From positions 3,038,001 through 3,102,000 of the forward strand of contig NZ_CP024621.1 in NCBI RefSeq assembly GCF_009846525.1: a stretch of DNA of 64,000 nucleotides, read 5' to 3'. The notes below the pieces were generated by a model. It was not told where the DNA came from and did no database searches. It saw nothing but the letters and a program-made list of their open reading frames with translations. The DNA is from Halomonas meridiana (GTDB taxonomy: Bacteria > Pseudomonadota > Gammaproteobacteria > Pseudomonadales > Halomonadaceae). Position numbers and translations under genes: made by a program. Shown here one piece after another: positions 42,181 through 50,898 of this stretch (its first letter is position 1; the number at the start of each line of letters is the position of its first letter).

Positions 42181-43104
42181 TTATTTGGGTGCGGGGTGAT
42201 GCTCCGCCCAGTGGCGGGCGATATCGACCCGGCGAGCCACCCACACTCGGTCGTGGGCTTCAATATGGTCTAAGAAGCGCTGCAGCGCGCGGAAGCGCCC
42301 GGGGCGGCCCAGCAAACGGCAGTGCATACCAATCGAGAGCATCTTCGGCGCTTCTTCCCCTTCGGCATACAGTACATCAAAGGCGTCGCGCAGGTAGGTA
42401 AAGAAGTGGTCCGCCGTATTGAAACCTTGCGGGGCAGCAAAGCGCATGTCGTTGGTATCTAAGGTGTAAGGCACGATCAGGTGGTTATGCTCAGCCCCCT
42501 GGCTATCGCTCACCTTGGTCCAAAACGGTAGGTCGTCGCCATAGTAGTCGCTGTCGTAAAGAAAACCACCTTCGTCCAGAATTAAACGGCGCGTATTGGG
42601 GCTATCGCGCCCGGTGTACCAGCCTTCAGGCTTTTCACCATACAAACGCTGGAAGATCTCCATGGCTTTTTGCAGATGTTCGCGCTCGACATGCTCCGGG
42701 GTTTCTTGGTAGTGAATCCAACGATAGCCGTGGCACGCCACTTCATGGCCAAGCTCTTTAAACGCCTGGGCCACGTCCGGGTGGCGCTCTAGCGCCATCG
42801 CCACCCCAAATACGGACAGTGGCAACCCGCGGCGCTCGAACTCGCGCAGAATACGCCACACGCCAGCGCGGGAGCCGTACTCGTAGATGGACTCCATGCT
42901 CAGGTGGCGGTCTGGGTAGCTGGCCGCACCGATAATCTCGGACAAAAACTGCTCCGAGCCTGAATCCCCATGCAGCACGCAGTTCTCGCCGCCCTCCTCA
43001 TAATTAAGCACAAATTGAACGGCGATCTTGGCCTTGCCTGGCCAGTTAGCGTGGGGCGGCGTGCGGCCATAGCCGATTAAATCGCGAGGGTAATGAGAGG
43101 TCAT
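42181..43104 (-). CDS. puuE: Allantoinase PuuE (polysaccharide deacetylase-like)
   Basis: 307 residues from the ATG at 43104, seven bases after AAGGAG. It hydrolyses allantoin to allantoate. It belongs to the NodB-fold, metal-independent allantoinases described in Pseudomonas and not to the amidohydrolase type. Family signs: RDLIGYGRTPPHANWPGKAKIAVQFVLNYEEGGE, GHEVACHGYRWIHYQ, WYTGRDSPNTRRL and DSDYYGDDLPFW. Upstream at 43140 lies TTGTATACAA, 36 bp before the start, so it probably belongs to the purine regulon. Confidence 0.9.
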   Translation of the reverse strand: MTSHYPRDLIGYGRTPPHANWPGKAKIAVQFVLNYEEGGENCVLHGDSGSEQFLSEIIGAASYPDRHLSMESIYEYGSRAGVWRILREFERRGLPLSVFGVAMALERHPDVAQAFKELGHEVACHGYRWIHYQETPEHVEREHLQKAMEIFQRLYGEKPEGWYTGRDSPNTRRLILDEGGFLYDSDYYGDDLPFWTKVSDSQGAEHNHLIVPYTLDTNDMRFAAPQGFNTADHFFTYLRDAFDVLYAEGEEAPKMLSIGMHCRLLGRPGRFRALQRFLDHIEAHDRVWVARRVDIARHWAEHHPAPK

Positions 43105-43138
43105 GGACAGGCTCCTTAACAAAGGCAGAGCGTTTTAG

Positions 43139-43150
43139 TTTGTATACAAA
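43139..43150. promoter_or_regulatory. GntR/FCD-type operator upstream of puuE
   Basis: TTTGTATACAAA, a perfect 12-base palindrome, 35 bp before the puuE start. Same core as the sites at 38075 and 43323. Confidence 0.72.
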
Positions 43151-43322
43151 ATAGCCATTTTGAACGGCCATCGCAATTCAACGCAGGGCTAATTAATTGA
43201 GATGACGACGCTTTTCGGCTCAACAGCACGCTAACCCTTTGAAACCTGAACACTTGGTCAACTCTACGAGCGCTAAACCGTTGCATGAAAGGGCTTGCGC
43301 ATCGCAGAAAAGCGCCCTATTT

Positions 43323-43332
43323 TCGTATACAA
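43323..43332. promoter_or_regulatory. GntR/FCD-type operator upstream of the racemase gene
   Basis: TCGTATACAA, one base away from the perfect palindrome, 36 bp before the GTG start of the racemase gene. The distance to the gene is nearly the same as for puuE on the other strand. Confidence 0.6.
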
Positions 43333-43367
43333 GATAGAAAATATTGTTCACATGCGAGTATCACCCC

Positions 43368-44123
43368 GTGCATATACGCTTGATTAACCCCAATACCACG
43401 GCTGCCATGACGGCGACGATTCGACAAGCAGCCGAACAGTTAGCGGCCCCATCGACTACGGTGAGTGCCACTCAACCCCACGCTGGCCCTGTCTCTATCG
43501 AGAGCCACTTCGATGAAGCAGTGAGCGCAGTGGGCGTGGCCGAAGAAGTGCTGAAAGGCGAGCGCGAGGGCAATATCGATGCCTACGTAGTGGCCTGCTT
43601 TGGTGACCCCGGCTTACTGGCTGCCCGCGAGCTGACCCGCGCCCCAGTGATTGGCATTGCCGAAGCCGCCTTTCACATGGCCACCTTGATTAGCACGCGC
43701 TTCTCAATTGTGACCACCCTAGGCCGTACCGGCATTATTGCCGAGCACCTGCTTGAGCAGTACGGCTTTAGCCACCACTGCCGCCGCATTCGCGCCGCTG
43801 AAATTCCGGTGCTGGATTTAGAAGACCACCCTGACGCTGCCTTTAGCCGCATTGTGCAAGAGTGCTGCCGTGCCCGCGATGAGGATGGCATCGGCGCGAT
43901 TGTGCTGGGCTGTGGCGGGATGGCGAACCTCACCCACGCCATTAGCCGCGAAGTTGGCCTGCCCGTGGTGGAAGGGGTAAGCGCGGCGCTGAAGCTTGCC
44001 GAGTCGCTGGTGGGGCTGGGCTTACATACCAGCAAATACGGCGATTTAGACTACCCTCGCCCGAAATCCTTTACCGGCAAGTTCGCGGATTTTTCCAACC
44101 TAACCCTGCCATCCACACGCTAA
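43368..44123 (+). CDS. Allantoin racemase-like Asp/Glu/hydantoin racemase
   Basis: 251 residues from a GTG at 43368; an in-frame TTG at 43344 is possible but the family normally starts just before xIRxINPNTT, as here (VHIRLINPNTTAAM). Two catalytic cysteines of the racemase family are visible, in VACFGDPGLLAAR (about 78) and VLGCGGMANLTHAI (about 181). Racemises allantoin or a hydantoin so both enantiomers reach allantoinase. First gene of an operon with two NCS1 permeases; FCD-type site upstream. Confidence 0.85.
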   Translation: MHIRLINPNTTAAMTATIRQAAEQLAAPSTTVSATQPHAGPVSIESHFDEAVSAVGVAEEVLKGEREGNIDAYVVACFGDPGLLAARELTRAPVIGIAEAAFHMATLISTRFSIVTTLGRTGIIAEHLLEQYGFSHHCRRIRAAEIPVLDLEDHPDAAFSRIVQECCRARDEDGIGAIVLGCGGMANLTHAISREVGLPVVEGVSAALKLAESLVGLGLHTSKYGDLDYPRPKSFTGKFADFSNLTLPSTR

Positions 44124-44250
44124 AAAATCACGCACCATAAAACCATAACAACCGTACGAATACCGCCATTAGCACGCCACGCCGCAAGCGTCTCCTGGGC
44201 CACAGTGCCCAGGTTGCCAATAACATCGATAATCTTGCGAGGACGGTAAC

Positions 44251-45621
44251 ATGAGCACTTCAACCTCTGCTCTTACCTCAGATGAACTACCGGGAGCGGC
44301 TAGCCCCGCCACCGCCAAAGCCGTTGGGGCGGAAAGCTTAGCTCCACAAAGCACCCGCATTATGGGGCGCACCTCCTACTTTTTAGCCTGGTTCGGAGGG
44401 TGTGTCTCTATCGGCACCTTCGCCATGGGCTCAAGCGTGGTGGGCACGCTCAACCTGCTTCAAGCCACCCTGGCCATCGCCATTGGCTGCTTTGTGATTG
44501 GCGTGGCGCTCGCCATTAATGGGGCTGCTGGCTACAAATACGGCATTCCGTTTATGGTGCAGGCACGCAGCGCGTTTGGCTTTACCGGCACGCGTATTCC
44601 CGGCTTGGTGCGCGCCGTTCCTGCCATCGTCTGGTACGGTTTTCAAAGCTGGATTGGCGCAGGTGCCCTCAACATGGTGTCGGCGACGCTGTTCGGCTTC
44701 GATAACCTGATCTTCTACTTCATTGCTTTCCAGTGTTTGCAGATTGGCCTTTCGGTACTCGGCTTTCAGGGTATTAAGTGGCTGGAAAATATCGGCAGCG
44801 CATTTATTCTCTGCTCGCTGATGTACATGTTCTACGCCACGGTGCAGCGTTACGGCGATGAGCTTTCCACCAGCCTGCTGACCATGGAAGGCTCTTGGGG
44901 GATGCCCTTCTGGAGCGCCACCATGCTGTTTTTGGGCATCTACAGCACCATGATGCTGAATGTGAGCGACTACTCCCGCGAGCACAAAAAAGGCACGGCC
45001 CAAAGCCTGCTTACCACCATTTACGCGATGTCGATTCTGCCCTGCACGCTGTTTATGGGCCTGATTGGCTACATGGTGTCGCAAGCCACTGGCACCGCAG
45101 ACCCCATCCAGGTGTTCGCCAACGCGGTAGATAACACGCCGCTACTAATGATCACCCTGCTGTTTATCGCCTTCGCCCAGGTGACCACCAACGTGCTGAA
45201 TAACGTGGTGCCGCCCACCTACGTGCTGATGGACGTGTTCAAGCTCAAGTTCCCCGTCGCCACCGTCATTGTGGGCCTGCTGGCTTTCGCTACCTTCCCC
45301 TGGAAGCTGGTGCAGCCTGAATCGGCCGCAGGGTTGCAGCTCTTTGTACAAACCTACTCCGCGTTCCTTGGCCCCATCTTCGCCATTCTGGTGGTGGACT
45401 ACTATGTGATTCGCCGCCGCACGCTGGATATCGGCAAGCTCTACGACGAAAACGGCCCGTACCAAGGCATTAACCAAGCGGCGCTGATAGCGACAGCGGT
45501 AGGTATTATCGCAGCGCTCTCGTTCTCGGCGGTCTCTTGGTATGCCAGCCTCATTCCTGCCGGGCTGACCTACTACCTGCTGATGAAACACTGGCCCGCC
45601 TGCCAGCGCTTCACTCAGTAA
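44251..45621 (+). CDS. NCS1-family purine/pyrimidine permease (first)
   Basis: 456 residues, about twelve membrane segments. The N-terminal 35 residues are polar. Family features: SYFLAWFGGCVSIGTFAMGSSV (about 42-63), FMVQARSAFGFTGTRIPGLVRAVPAIVWYGFQSWIGAGAL and LNNVVPPTYVLMDVF. Sodium or proton symport of a nucleobase or ureide. Location after the racemase and before a second NCS1 gene points to allantoin, uric acid or a related purine; the substrate is not fixed. Confidence 0.88.
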   Translation: MSTSTSALTSDELPGAASPATAKAVGAESLAPQSTRIMGRTSYFLAWFGGCVSIGTFAMGSSVVGTLNLLQATLAIAIGCFVIGVALAINGAAGYKYGIPFMVQARSAFGFTGTRIPGLVRAVPAIVWYGFQSWIGAGALNMVSATLFGFDNLIFYFIAFQCLQIGLSVLGFQGIKWLENIGSAFILCSLMYMFYATVQRYGDELSTSLLTMEGSWGMPFWSATMLFLGIYSTMMLNVSDYSREHKKGTAQSLLTTIYAMSILPCTLFMGLIGYMVSQATGTADPIQVFANAVDNTPLLMITLLFIAFAQVTTNVLNNVVPPTYVLMDVFKLKFPVATVIVGLLAFATFPWKLVQPESAAGLQLFVQTYSAFLGPIFAILVVDYYVIRRRTLDIGKLYDENGPYQGINQAALIATAVGIIAALSFSAVSWYASLIPAGLTYYLLMKHWPACQRFTQ

Positions 45622-45686
45622 CTCGCCTTGCCAACGCCTGCCACCACCGTGTGGCAGGCGACCATTTCCGGATAACGAGCCTTGCA

Positions 45687-47159
45687 ATGAATGAACAACC
45701 CAGCCAAAGCGACCTAAATATTCAGCAGATTGATCCAACGCTCTATAACGAAGACCTCGCCCCGCTAAAGCCAGAGCACCGCACTTGGGGCGCTTTTGAG
45801 ATTTTTAACGTTTGGTCTAACGATATTCAAAGCCTGTTTGGCTACACCCTGGCAGCGGCGCTGTTTCTCTCTTATGGCCTTAACGGCTGGGCCGTAATGG
45901 CCGCGATTATTCTAGCCGGGATTATCGTCATGTTTTTGGTCAACCTGACCGGCAAACCCAGCGTGAAGTACGGCATTCCCTTCCCGGTCATGGTGCGCGC
46001 CAGCATGGGCGTGCGTGGTGCCAACCTGCCCGCCATGCTGCGCGCCATCGTGGGTATTTTCTGGTACGGCGTGCAGACCTACTTCGCCTCCACCGCCGTG
46101 GCGCTGCTGATCACCGCGCTGTTTGGCGTGGGCAACGGGGGTACGTTCCTCGGCCTTTCCGGGGTGGCGTGGCTCTCGTTCGTCATCGTGTGGCTGTTTC
46201 AGATCGCAATTTTTTGGCAGGGCATCGAGCGCATTAAACACTTCCTGAACTGGGCAGGCCCGCTGGTCTACGTGGTGATGGTGGTGTTGATGATTGTGGT
46301 ATGGGTACAAGCCGGTAGCGAGCTACTGCCCGCCATTGGTACCATCTTCAGCGGCAGCGGTGAGCAGGGCGGCCTGGGTGCGTTTCTCGCCATTGTGGGT
46401 ACGATGGTGGCCTACTTCGCCGCAGTGGTGATCAACTTCGGCGACTTTACCCGTTTTGTGAAAACCGAGCGCCAGATGAAGCTGGGCAACCTGCTGGGCC
46501 TGCCCTTGAACGTGGCGTTCTTCTCGTTTATTGCGCTGATTATTACCGCAGGCACGCTGGTACTGTTTGGCGAAGCGCTCACCAACCCGGCGGATATCGT
46601 GGAACGCGTCGATTCGCTGCCGCTGACCATCGTGGCCGCCCTCACCTTTTTTGCCGCTACGGTGGGTATCAACCTCGTTGCTAACTTCATTCCCCCCGCC
46701 TACGACTTAGCCAACCTGTTCCCCAGCAAAATCAGCTTCAAAATGGGCGGCTTGATTACCGCCGTGATTGCCTTTTTCGTGGGTGCGCTATGGATCTCGG
46801 TGATCAGCCAAATTGGCGTGCCGGGCTTTGTGAATGCGCTGGGCGCTATCGTCGCGCCGTTCTACGGCATCATCGTGGTGGACTACTACCTGATCAAACG
46901 CCAACACCTCAATATGCAGGAGCTATTCTCCTCAGCCCCCGGCAGCGCTTACTACTACGTCAACGGCTGGAACACCCGCGCTCTTATCGCCTTTGGCGTG
47001 GCGGCGATGTTCTCGCTCTCTACCGTACTAGTACCGGCCTTAGCCAGCTTAGGCGGCTACGGCTGGCTGATCGGCGCAGGTTTGGGTGGGGTGTTCTACT
47101 ACGGGCTGATGAAGCGGTTTAAGGCAGCGCCCGTGATGGCTGAGCAGAAAGCGGGCTAA
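45687..47159 (+). CDS. NCS1-family permease (second), allantoin permease-like
   Basis: 490 residues from the ATG at 45687; the frame is open upstream into the first permease gene but that part is unsupported. About twelve membrane segments. Family features are strong: YNEDLAPLKPEHRTWGAFEIFNVWSNDIQSLFGYTLAAAL (about 17-56), PVMVRASMGVRGANLPAMLRAIVGIFWYGVQTYFAS and INFGDFTRFV. This longer NCS1 type resembles allantoin/uracil permeases such as PucI. Last gene of the operon, with a terminator following. Confidence 0.88.
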   Translation: MNEQPSQSDLNIQQIDPTLYNEDLAPLKPEHRTWGAFEIFNVWSNDIQSLFGYTLAAALFLSYGLNGWAVMAAIILAGIIVMFLVNLTGKPSVKYGIPFPVMVRASMGVRGANLPAMLRAIVGIFWYGVQTYFASTAVALLITALFGVGNGGTFLGLSGVAWLSFVIVWLFQIAIFWQGIERIKHFLNWAGPLVYVVMVVLMIVVWVQAGSELLPAIGTIFSGSGEQGGLGAFLAIVGTMVAYFAAVVINFGDFTRFVKTERQMKLGNLLGLPLNVAFFSFIALIITAGTLVLFGEALTNPADIVERVDSLPLTIVAALTFFAATVGINLVANFIPPAYDLANLFPSKISFKMGGLITAVIAFFVGALWISVISQIGVPGFVNALGAIVAPFYGIIVVDYYLIKRQHLNMQELFSSAPGSAYYYVNGWNTRALIAFGVAAMFSLSTVLVPALASLGGYGWLIGAGLGGVFYYGLMKRFKAAPVMAEQKAG

Positions 47160-47200
47160 GCCATGTAGTGATGACTCACTGCACAATATAGATAACCACC

Positions 47201-47235
47201 AAAAACGCCACCGGATAAGCTCCGGTGGCGTTTTT
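47201..47235. terminator. Bidirectional terminator between the NCS1 operon and the GntR gene
   Basis: AAAAACGCCACCGGA and TCCGGTGGCGTTTTT form a perfect 15-base stem with a five-base loop. A- and T-runs serve both converging operons. Confidence 0.92.
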
Positions 47236-47297
47236 ATGTTAGTGGGGAGTCTCGCAAAGCGGCCTAGCCGTCATTAAAGCTGAGCCGAGCTGCGTCG

Positions 47298-48014
47298 CTA
47301 CGCGCCAAATATCTGCTGCAAATCCGGGACGTTCTCTTCCTCTTCAACCATAGAGAGCGAGGCTTCGATAGCTTTGAGGTGGCGGCTCATAAAGGCTTTG
47401 GCGCGTTCGCCGTTGCCGGTTTCCAGGTAGCCAATCAGGTCGTCGTGGTCGTGGGATTCGCAGCCTAGGTGGCCGCGATGGCCGTAGACGGCGAGGATCA
47501 GCGAAGAGCGGGAGCAGAGGCGCTCGACGAATTCTGCCAGGGTGGCATTGCCGGAGAGCTGCGCGAGACGCACGTGAAAATCCGCCGAGAGACGAATCGC
47601 CACGCTCTGCTGACCGCTGCGTAGGGCTTGGCGCTCTTGGCGGGCCATCTCGCGAAGCTCCGCCGCCGCCGCGGCGTTCATGCGCCTGGCCACATCGGGC
47701 ATGAGGCCACACTCGATCAACTGGCGGGCATCGAACACGTCTTTTGCTTCATCGGCGGTGGGGCGCGTCACGCTAGCCCCACGACGCGGGGTCAAGGTAA
47801 CAAGCTGCTCCAGCGCCAGCCGCTGAAGGATCTTACGAATCCCCGTGCGGCTAATACCGAATACTTCCGCTAGCGCATCTTCGCGCAGCCGAGCGCCGGG
47901 CTTAAGACGCTGCTCCACAATCGCATCGCTCACCGCCCGGTAAATCGCTTCGTGGCGCTCATCGCCCTCTTTATCAGAAGGCCTCCGTTTTAACGCCGCC
48001 TGCGCATCACTCAT
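47298..48014 (-). CDS. GntR-family FCD-class regulator, probable purine-catabolism repressor
   Basis: 238 residues. N-terminal winged helix (about 20-90; IVEQRLKPGARLREDALAEVFGISRTGIRKILQRLALEQLV). FCD effector domain from about 95 (DVFDARQLIECGLMPDVARRM, SADFHVRLAQLSGN, HDHDDLIGYLE, the His and Asp residues that bind metal in many FCD proteins). Third gene after uraH and puuD, 24 bases from puuD. TTGTATACAA-type palindromes near the purine genes fit the binding pattern of this class, so it is the best candidate for their regulator. Confidence 0.86.
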   Translation of the reverse strand: MSDAQAALKRRPSDKEGDERHEAIYRAVSDAIVEQRLKPGARLREDALAEVFGISRTGIRKILQRLALEQLVTLTPRRGASVTRPTADEAKDVFDARQLIECGLMPDVARRMNAAAAAELREMARQERQALRSGQQSVAIRLSADFHVRLAQLSGNATLAEFVERLCSRSSLILAVYGHRGHLGCESHDHDDLIGYLETGNGERAKAFMSRHLKAIEASLSMVEEEENVPDLQQIFGA

Positions 48015-48038
48015 AGTGTCTCCTGTCTGCGACTCTGA

Positions 48039-49238
48039 TTACTCCTCCCAGGCCGCAATGATATCGCGCTCTTCGTCACTCATGTTGGTGATATTACCAA
48101 GCGGCATGTAGCGACTGCCAACGACCTGTTGGATTTGCGCTTTGTGACCAAGAATATCGTCCCAGCTATCAAAGGCATAGCCTGCAGGCGGCGCGGAGAA
48201 ACCGGCATGTTCAGGGTTGCGGGCATGGCACTGGGTGCAGTGTTGTTCAATGAGCCCAGATATCTGCGCTTGCGTGGGCGCACCGCCAGCGCCTTCTACG
48301 GCGGCACGTGGGCTGGGCGCTGCCACCCAGAACGCGAGCAAAATTAGCCCAACGCCTACTGCAGGGTAGGCAGGCTGAATTTTGCCGGCATGCATCAGCA
48401 CAAAGAACTGACGAATCAGCGCTCCGGCAAAGATAAACAACACCATTACCACCCAAGAGAGCTCGTGGGCGTAGATAAAAGAGTAGTGATTACTCACCAT
48501 CAGCAGAACCACGGGCAGCGTGAAGTAGGTGTTGTGCACCGAACGCTGCTTGCCGCGCTTGCCGTCTAGCGGGTTGGGGGTCTCCCCCGCTTTCATGGCT
48601 TTTACCATGCGGCGCTGGCCGGGAATAATCCAGAAGAATACGTTGGCCGACATCGCCGTGGCCATTACCGCGCCGGTGAGCAGAAATGCCGCCCGCCCGG
48701 TAAACATCTGAGTACTTAGGTAGGCCACCACCACCATCATCACCGCTACGGCAATACTCAGCAGCCCATCGCGCTCCATGTTGGGGCTGATGCGCTTACA
48801 TAACTCGTTGTACACCACCCAGCCGCCTAGCAGGAACCCAAGCGCCAGCAGGTTCGCCTGCCAACCGGTGAGGTTAGCCGCCCAGGCCCAGTTGCTGTCC
48901 GGGTTCACTAAGTAGAAACCGGGGTTCACCATATAGAGAATGACAAACAGTGCAAAACCCGATAGCCACGTGGTATAGGCTTTCCAGAATGACCAATGCA
49001 GGTCGTTGGGCAGCTTGGCCGGGGCCGTGGCATATTTCTGGTTATGATAGAAACCGCCACCATGCACGGCCCACATCTCACCAAAGACTCCCTTCTCGCG
49101 ATCTTCAGCTGCTTTGGGAGTGCGCAGGCCGTTATCCAGCATCACGAAGTAGATCGACTCGCCGATCCAGGCAATGGCCGCAATCACGTGCAGCCAGCGC
49201 AGCAGTAGGTTTACGAATTCAATGATGTACGCTTGCAT
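48039..49238 (-). CDS. puuD: Membrane urate hydroxylase PuuD with C-terminal cytochrome c domain
   Basis: 399 residues. It oxidises urate to 5-hydroxyisourate in the inner membrane, passing electrons to the respiratory chain through a haem domain and so avoiding hydrogen peroxide. The N-terminal part has about eight membrane segments beginning INFV-like IIEFVNLLLRWLHVIAAIAWIGESIYFVMLD; WAVHGGGFYHNQKY follows (about 57-70). A cytochrome c haem site CTQCH occurs near residue 335, with the axial-ligand region SRYMPLGNITNMSDEERDII. 11 bases after uraH, whose product acts on its own product. Confidence 0.92.
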   Translation of the reverse strand: MQAYIIEFVNLLLRWLHVIAAIAWIGESIYFVMLDNGLRTPKAAEDREKGVFGEMWAVHGGGFYHNQKYATAPAKLPNDLHWSFWKAYTTWLSGFALFVILYMVNPGFYLVNPDSNWAWAANLTGWQANLLALGFLLGGWVVYNELCKRISPNMERDGLLSIAVAVMMVVVAYLSTQMFTGRAAFLLTGAVMATAMSANVFFWIIPGQRRMVKAMKAGETPNPLDGKRGKQRSVHNTYFTLPVVLLMVSNHYSFIYAHELSWVVMVLFIFAGALIRQFFVLMHAGKIQPAYPAVGVGLILLAFWVAAPSPRAAVEGAGGAPTQAQISGLIEQHCTQCHARNPEHAGFSAPPAGYAFDSWDDILGHKAQIQQVVGSRYMPLGNITNMSDEERDIIAAWEE

Positions 49239-49249
49239 GATCCGCCCTC

Positions 49250-49603
49250 TTAACTACCGCGGTAGGTCGAGTAGCCATACGGCGAGAGCAGCAGCGGCAC
49301 GTGATAGTGCTGGCTTGCATCGGCTACGCCAAAGCGCAGCGGAATCACGTCTAAAAAGCGCGGTTCGACGGCTTCGACACCCTGACGACGTAGATAATCC
49401 CCCGCGTGGAACACTAACTCATACTCACCGGATATGAGCGCCTCGCCCTCTAACAGGGGGGCATCGCAACGGCCATCGCTGTTGGTGACGGTGGAGCCTA
49501 AGTGCTCGCGGCTGCCGCCCGCTAGCCGAAAGACCTCAATGGTAATGCCTTGGCCGGGCTGCCCTTTGGCGGTATCCAGCACGTGGGTAGTTAAGCGTCC
49601 CAT
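49250..49603 (-). CDS. uraH: 5-hydroxyisourate hydrolase
   Basis: 117 residues from the ATG at 49603, five bases after AAGGAG. Transthyretin-like enzyme converting 5-hydroxyisourate to OHCU. Motifs [11 protein letters not shown] with catalytic His near residue 6, the [10 protein letters not shown] region and the diagnostic C-terminal YRGS. No signal peptide, so cytosolic. First gene of the uraH-puuD-gntR operon. Confidence 0.95.
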   Translation of the reverse strand: MGRLTTHVLDTAKGQPGQGITIEVFRLAGGSREHLGSTVTNSDGRCDAPLLEGEALISGEYELVFHAGDYLRRQGVEAVEPRFLDVIPLRFGVADASQHYHVPLLLSPYGYSTYRGS

Positions 49604-49699
49604 CGTCACTCCTTACATTGGCGGGGTTGTTGGTGTTATGGATAGAGGGTATGTGTAGAGCTTGACCTATTGGTCAAAGAGTACCGTTGATGCTATTTA

Positions 49700-49709
49700 T
49701 TGTATACAG
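49700..49709. promoter_or_regulatory. GntR/FCD-type operator between uraH and uraD
   Basis: TTGTATACAG, one base from the perfect palindrome, 33 bp before uraD and 97 bp before uraH. It could control both divergent genes, and through uraH the regulator gene itself. Confidence 0.62.
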
Positions 49710-49741
49710 CATTTCCCTTTTCGCACGCCTGGAGAGTTTTT

Positions 49742-50287
49742 GTGCCGACCGCTACCCCACTCACGCTATCCCCTGCCCCCAGCCAGTGCAGCCTGGAAGA
49801 CTTCGTTTCCCACTATGGCGATGTGTATGAGCACTCGCCCTGGGTGGCAGAGGCTGCTTGGCAGCAGGGCTTGCGTCCAGAACATGACACCCCTGACGCA
49901 CTGGCCGAACTGATGGGTTTGATGCTGCGACAGGCAACGCCCGAGCAGCAGATTGCCGTTATTCGGGCCCACCCCGATCTAGCGGGTAAGGCCGCACTGG
50001 CGGGAGAGTTAACGCACGACTCCACCAGCGAGCAGGCAGGCGCAGGGCTCGACCAGTGCTCGCCCGAGGAATTTGCCCGCTTTGAGCAGCTCAACGCGGC
50101 CTATAAAGAGAAATTTGGCTTTCCGTTCGTCATTGCGGTGAAAGGGCTGAACCGCTACGACATCCTCGCGGCATTCGAAGAGCGTTTGGAGAACGGCTTG
50201 GCCCAAGAGCGTGAAACCGCGATTCAACAAATTATTCGTATTGCACGCTTCCGGCTTCGGGCCCGTGCTGACGAAGCATCACGGTAA
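49742..50287 (+). CDS. uraD: OHCU decarboxylase
   Basis: 181 residues from a GTG at 49742 with TGGAGAG upstream; the in-frame TTG at 49700 would overlap the operator. Converts OHCU stereospecifically to (S)-allantoin. Family motifs: catalytic His in IRAHPDLAGKAAL (about 80), STSEQAGAGLDQCSPEEF, and EKFGFPFVIAVKGLNRYDILAAFEERL. Divergent from uraH. Single gene with a terminator. Confidence 0.93.
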   Translation: MPTATPLTLSPAPSQCSLEDFVSHYGDVYEHSPWVAEAAWQQGLRPEHDTPDALAELMGLMLRQATPEQQIAVIRAHPDLAGKAALAGELTHDSTSEQAGAGLDQCSPEEFARFEQLNAAYKEKFGFPFVIAVKGLNRYDILAAFEERLENGLAQERETAIQQIIRIARFRLRARADEASR

Positions 50288-50305
50288 TCTTTACGTCATC
50301 TCGAC

Positions 50306-50348
50306 AAAAATGCCGCGCCCAGATTCGGTTCTGGGCGCGGCATTTTTT
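50306..50348. terminator. Bidirectional terminator between uraD and the phasin gene
   Basis: TGCCGCGCCCAG and CTGGGCGCGGCA form a perfect stem, flanked by AAAAA on the left and TTTTTT on the right. Confidence 0.92.
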
Positions 50349-50364
50349 CACTCAAGCGGGATAA

Positions 50365-50721
50365 TTACTGCTTGGCAGTCTCTACCGCTTTCTTGGTCGT
50401 TTCTTCGGCCATTTTCTGGCTGTCTTGCATGAAGCTTTGGCTGATAGAAGTGACTTTTTCAGAGTCGCCTTTCATGCGCTCCATCAGATCGGCAGCAGTT
50501 TTTTGCTGGCTCTCCATCGCTTTTTTGAAGCTATCCGCATCTTTCACGTCTAACCACGTACGCGCTTGAGCGATGGTCATGTCGGAGTAGGCACGGGCTG
50601 CATCCATCTGCGCGCCGACCAGCTGCTCGTAGTAGTTCAGTGCCGCCAACGTGTAGGAACGCATGGGGGACACGAATACCGACTCGAACTGCTGGCTGGT
50701 TTTATCTGCGGCCTTGTTCAT
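50365..50721 (-). CDS. Phasin family protein (PHA granule-associated)
   Basis: 118 residues from the ATG at 50721, eight bases after AAGGAG. Entirely helical and amphipathic, with phasin features: FESVFVSPMRSYTLAALNYYEQLVGAQMDAARAYSDMTIAQARTWL followed by a charged helix and a Lys/Glu-rich end (MAEETTKKAVETAKQ). Such proteins coat polyhydroxyalkanoate granules, common in Halomonas. No PHA synthase gene is near. Confidence 0.8.
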   Translation of the reverse strand: MNKAADKTSQQFESVFVSPMRSYTLAALNYYEQLVGAQMDAARAYSDMTIAQARTWLDVKDADSFKKAMESQQKTAADLMERMKGDSEKVTSISQSFMQDSQKMAEETTKKAVETAKQ

Positions 50722-50898
50722 CACGTAATCTCCTTGAGTGAGCTAGCGATTCGACCCGCGCCGAGGCAGGCCGGTAGTGGGCGTTTGCCGTTGCTACCCA
50801 CAAAGCTAGCAGCGCTTTTTGTGCAGCGCAACATGATTTTTCAACATGCTGCGCTTGCCACACTTTCGCCCACTCAAAGGCCAGAAAAAGCCGTTGGA

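Noticed and set aside
44431..45084. Open frame of 217 codons antisense to the first NCS1 permease
   Set aside because: Composition rich in His, Gln and Arg is typical of reverse-frame translation of a membrane protein gene; no start signals.
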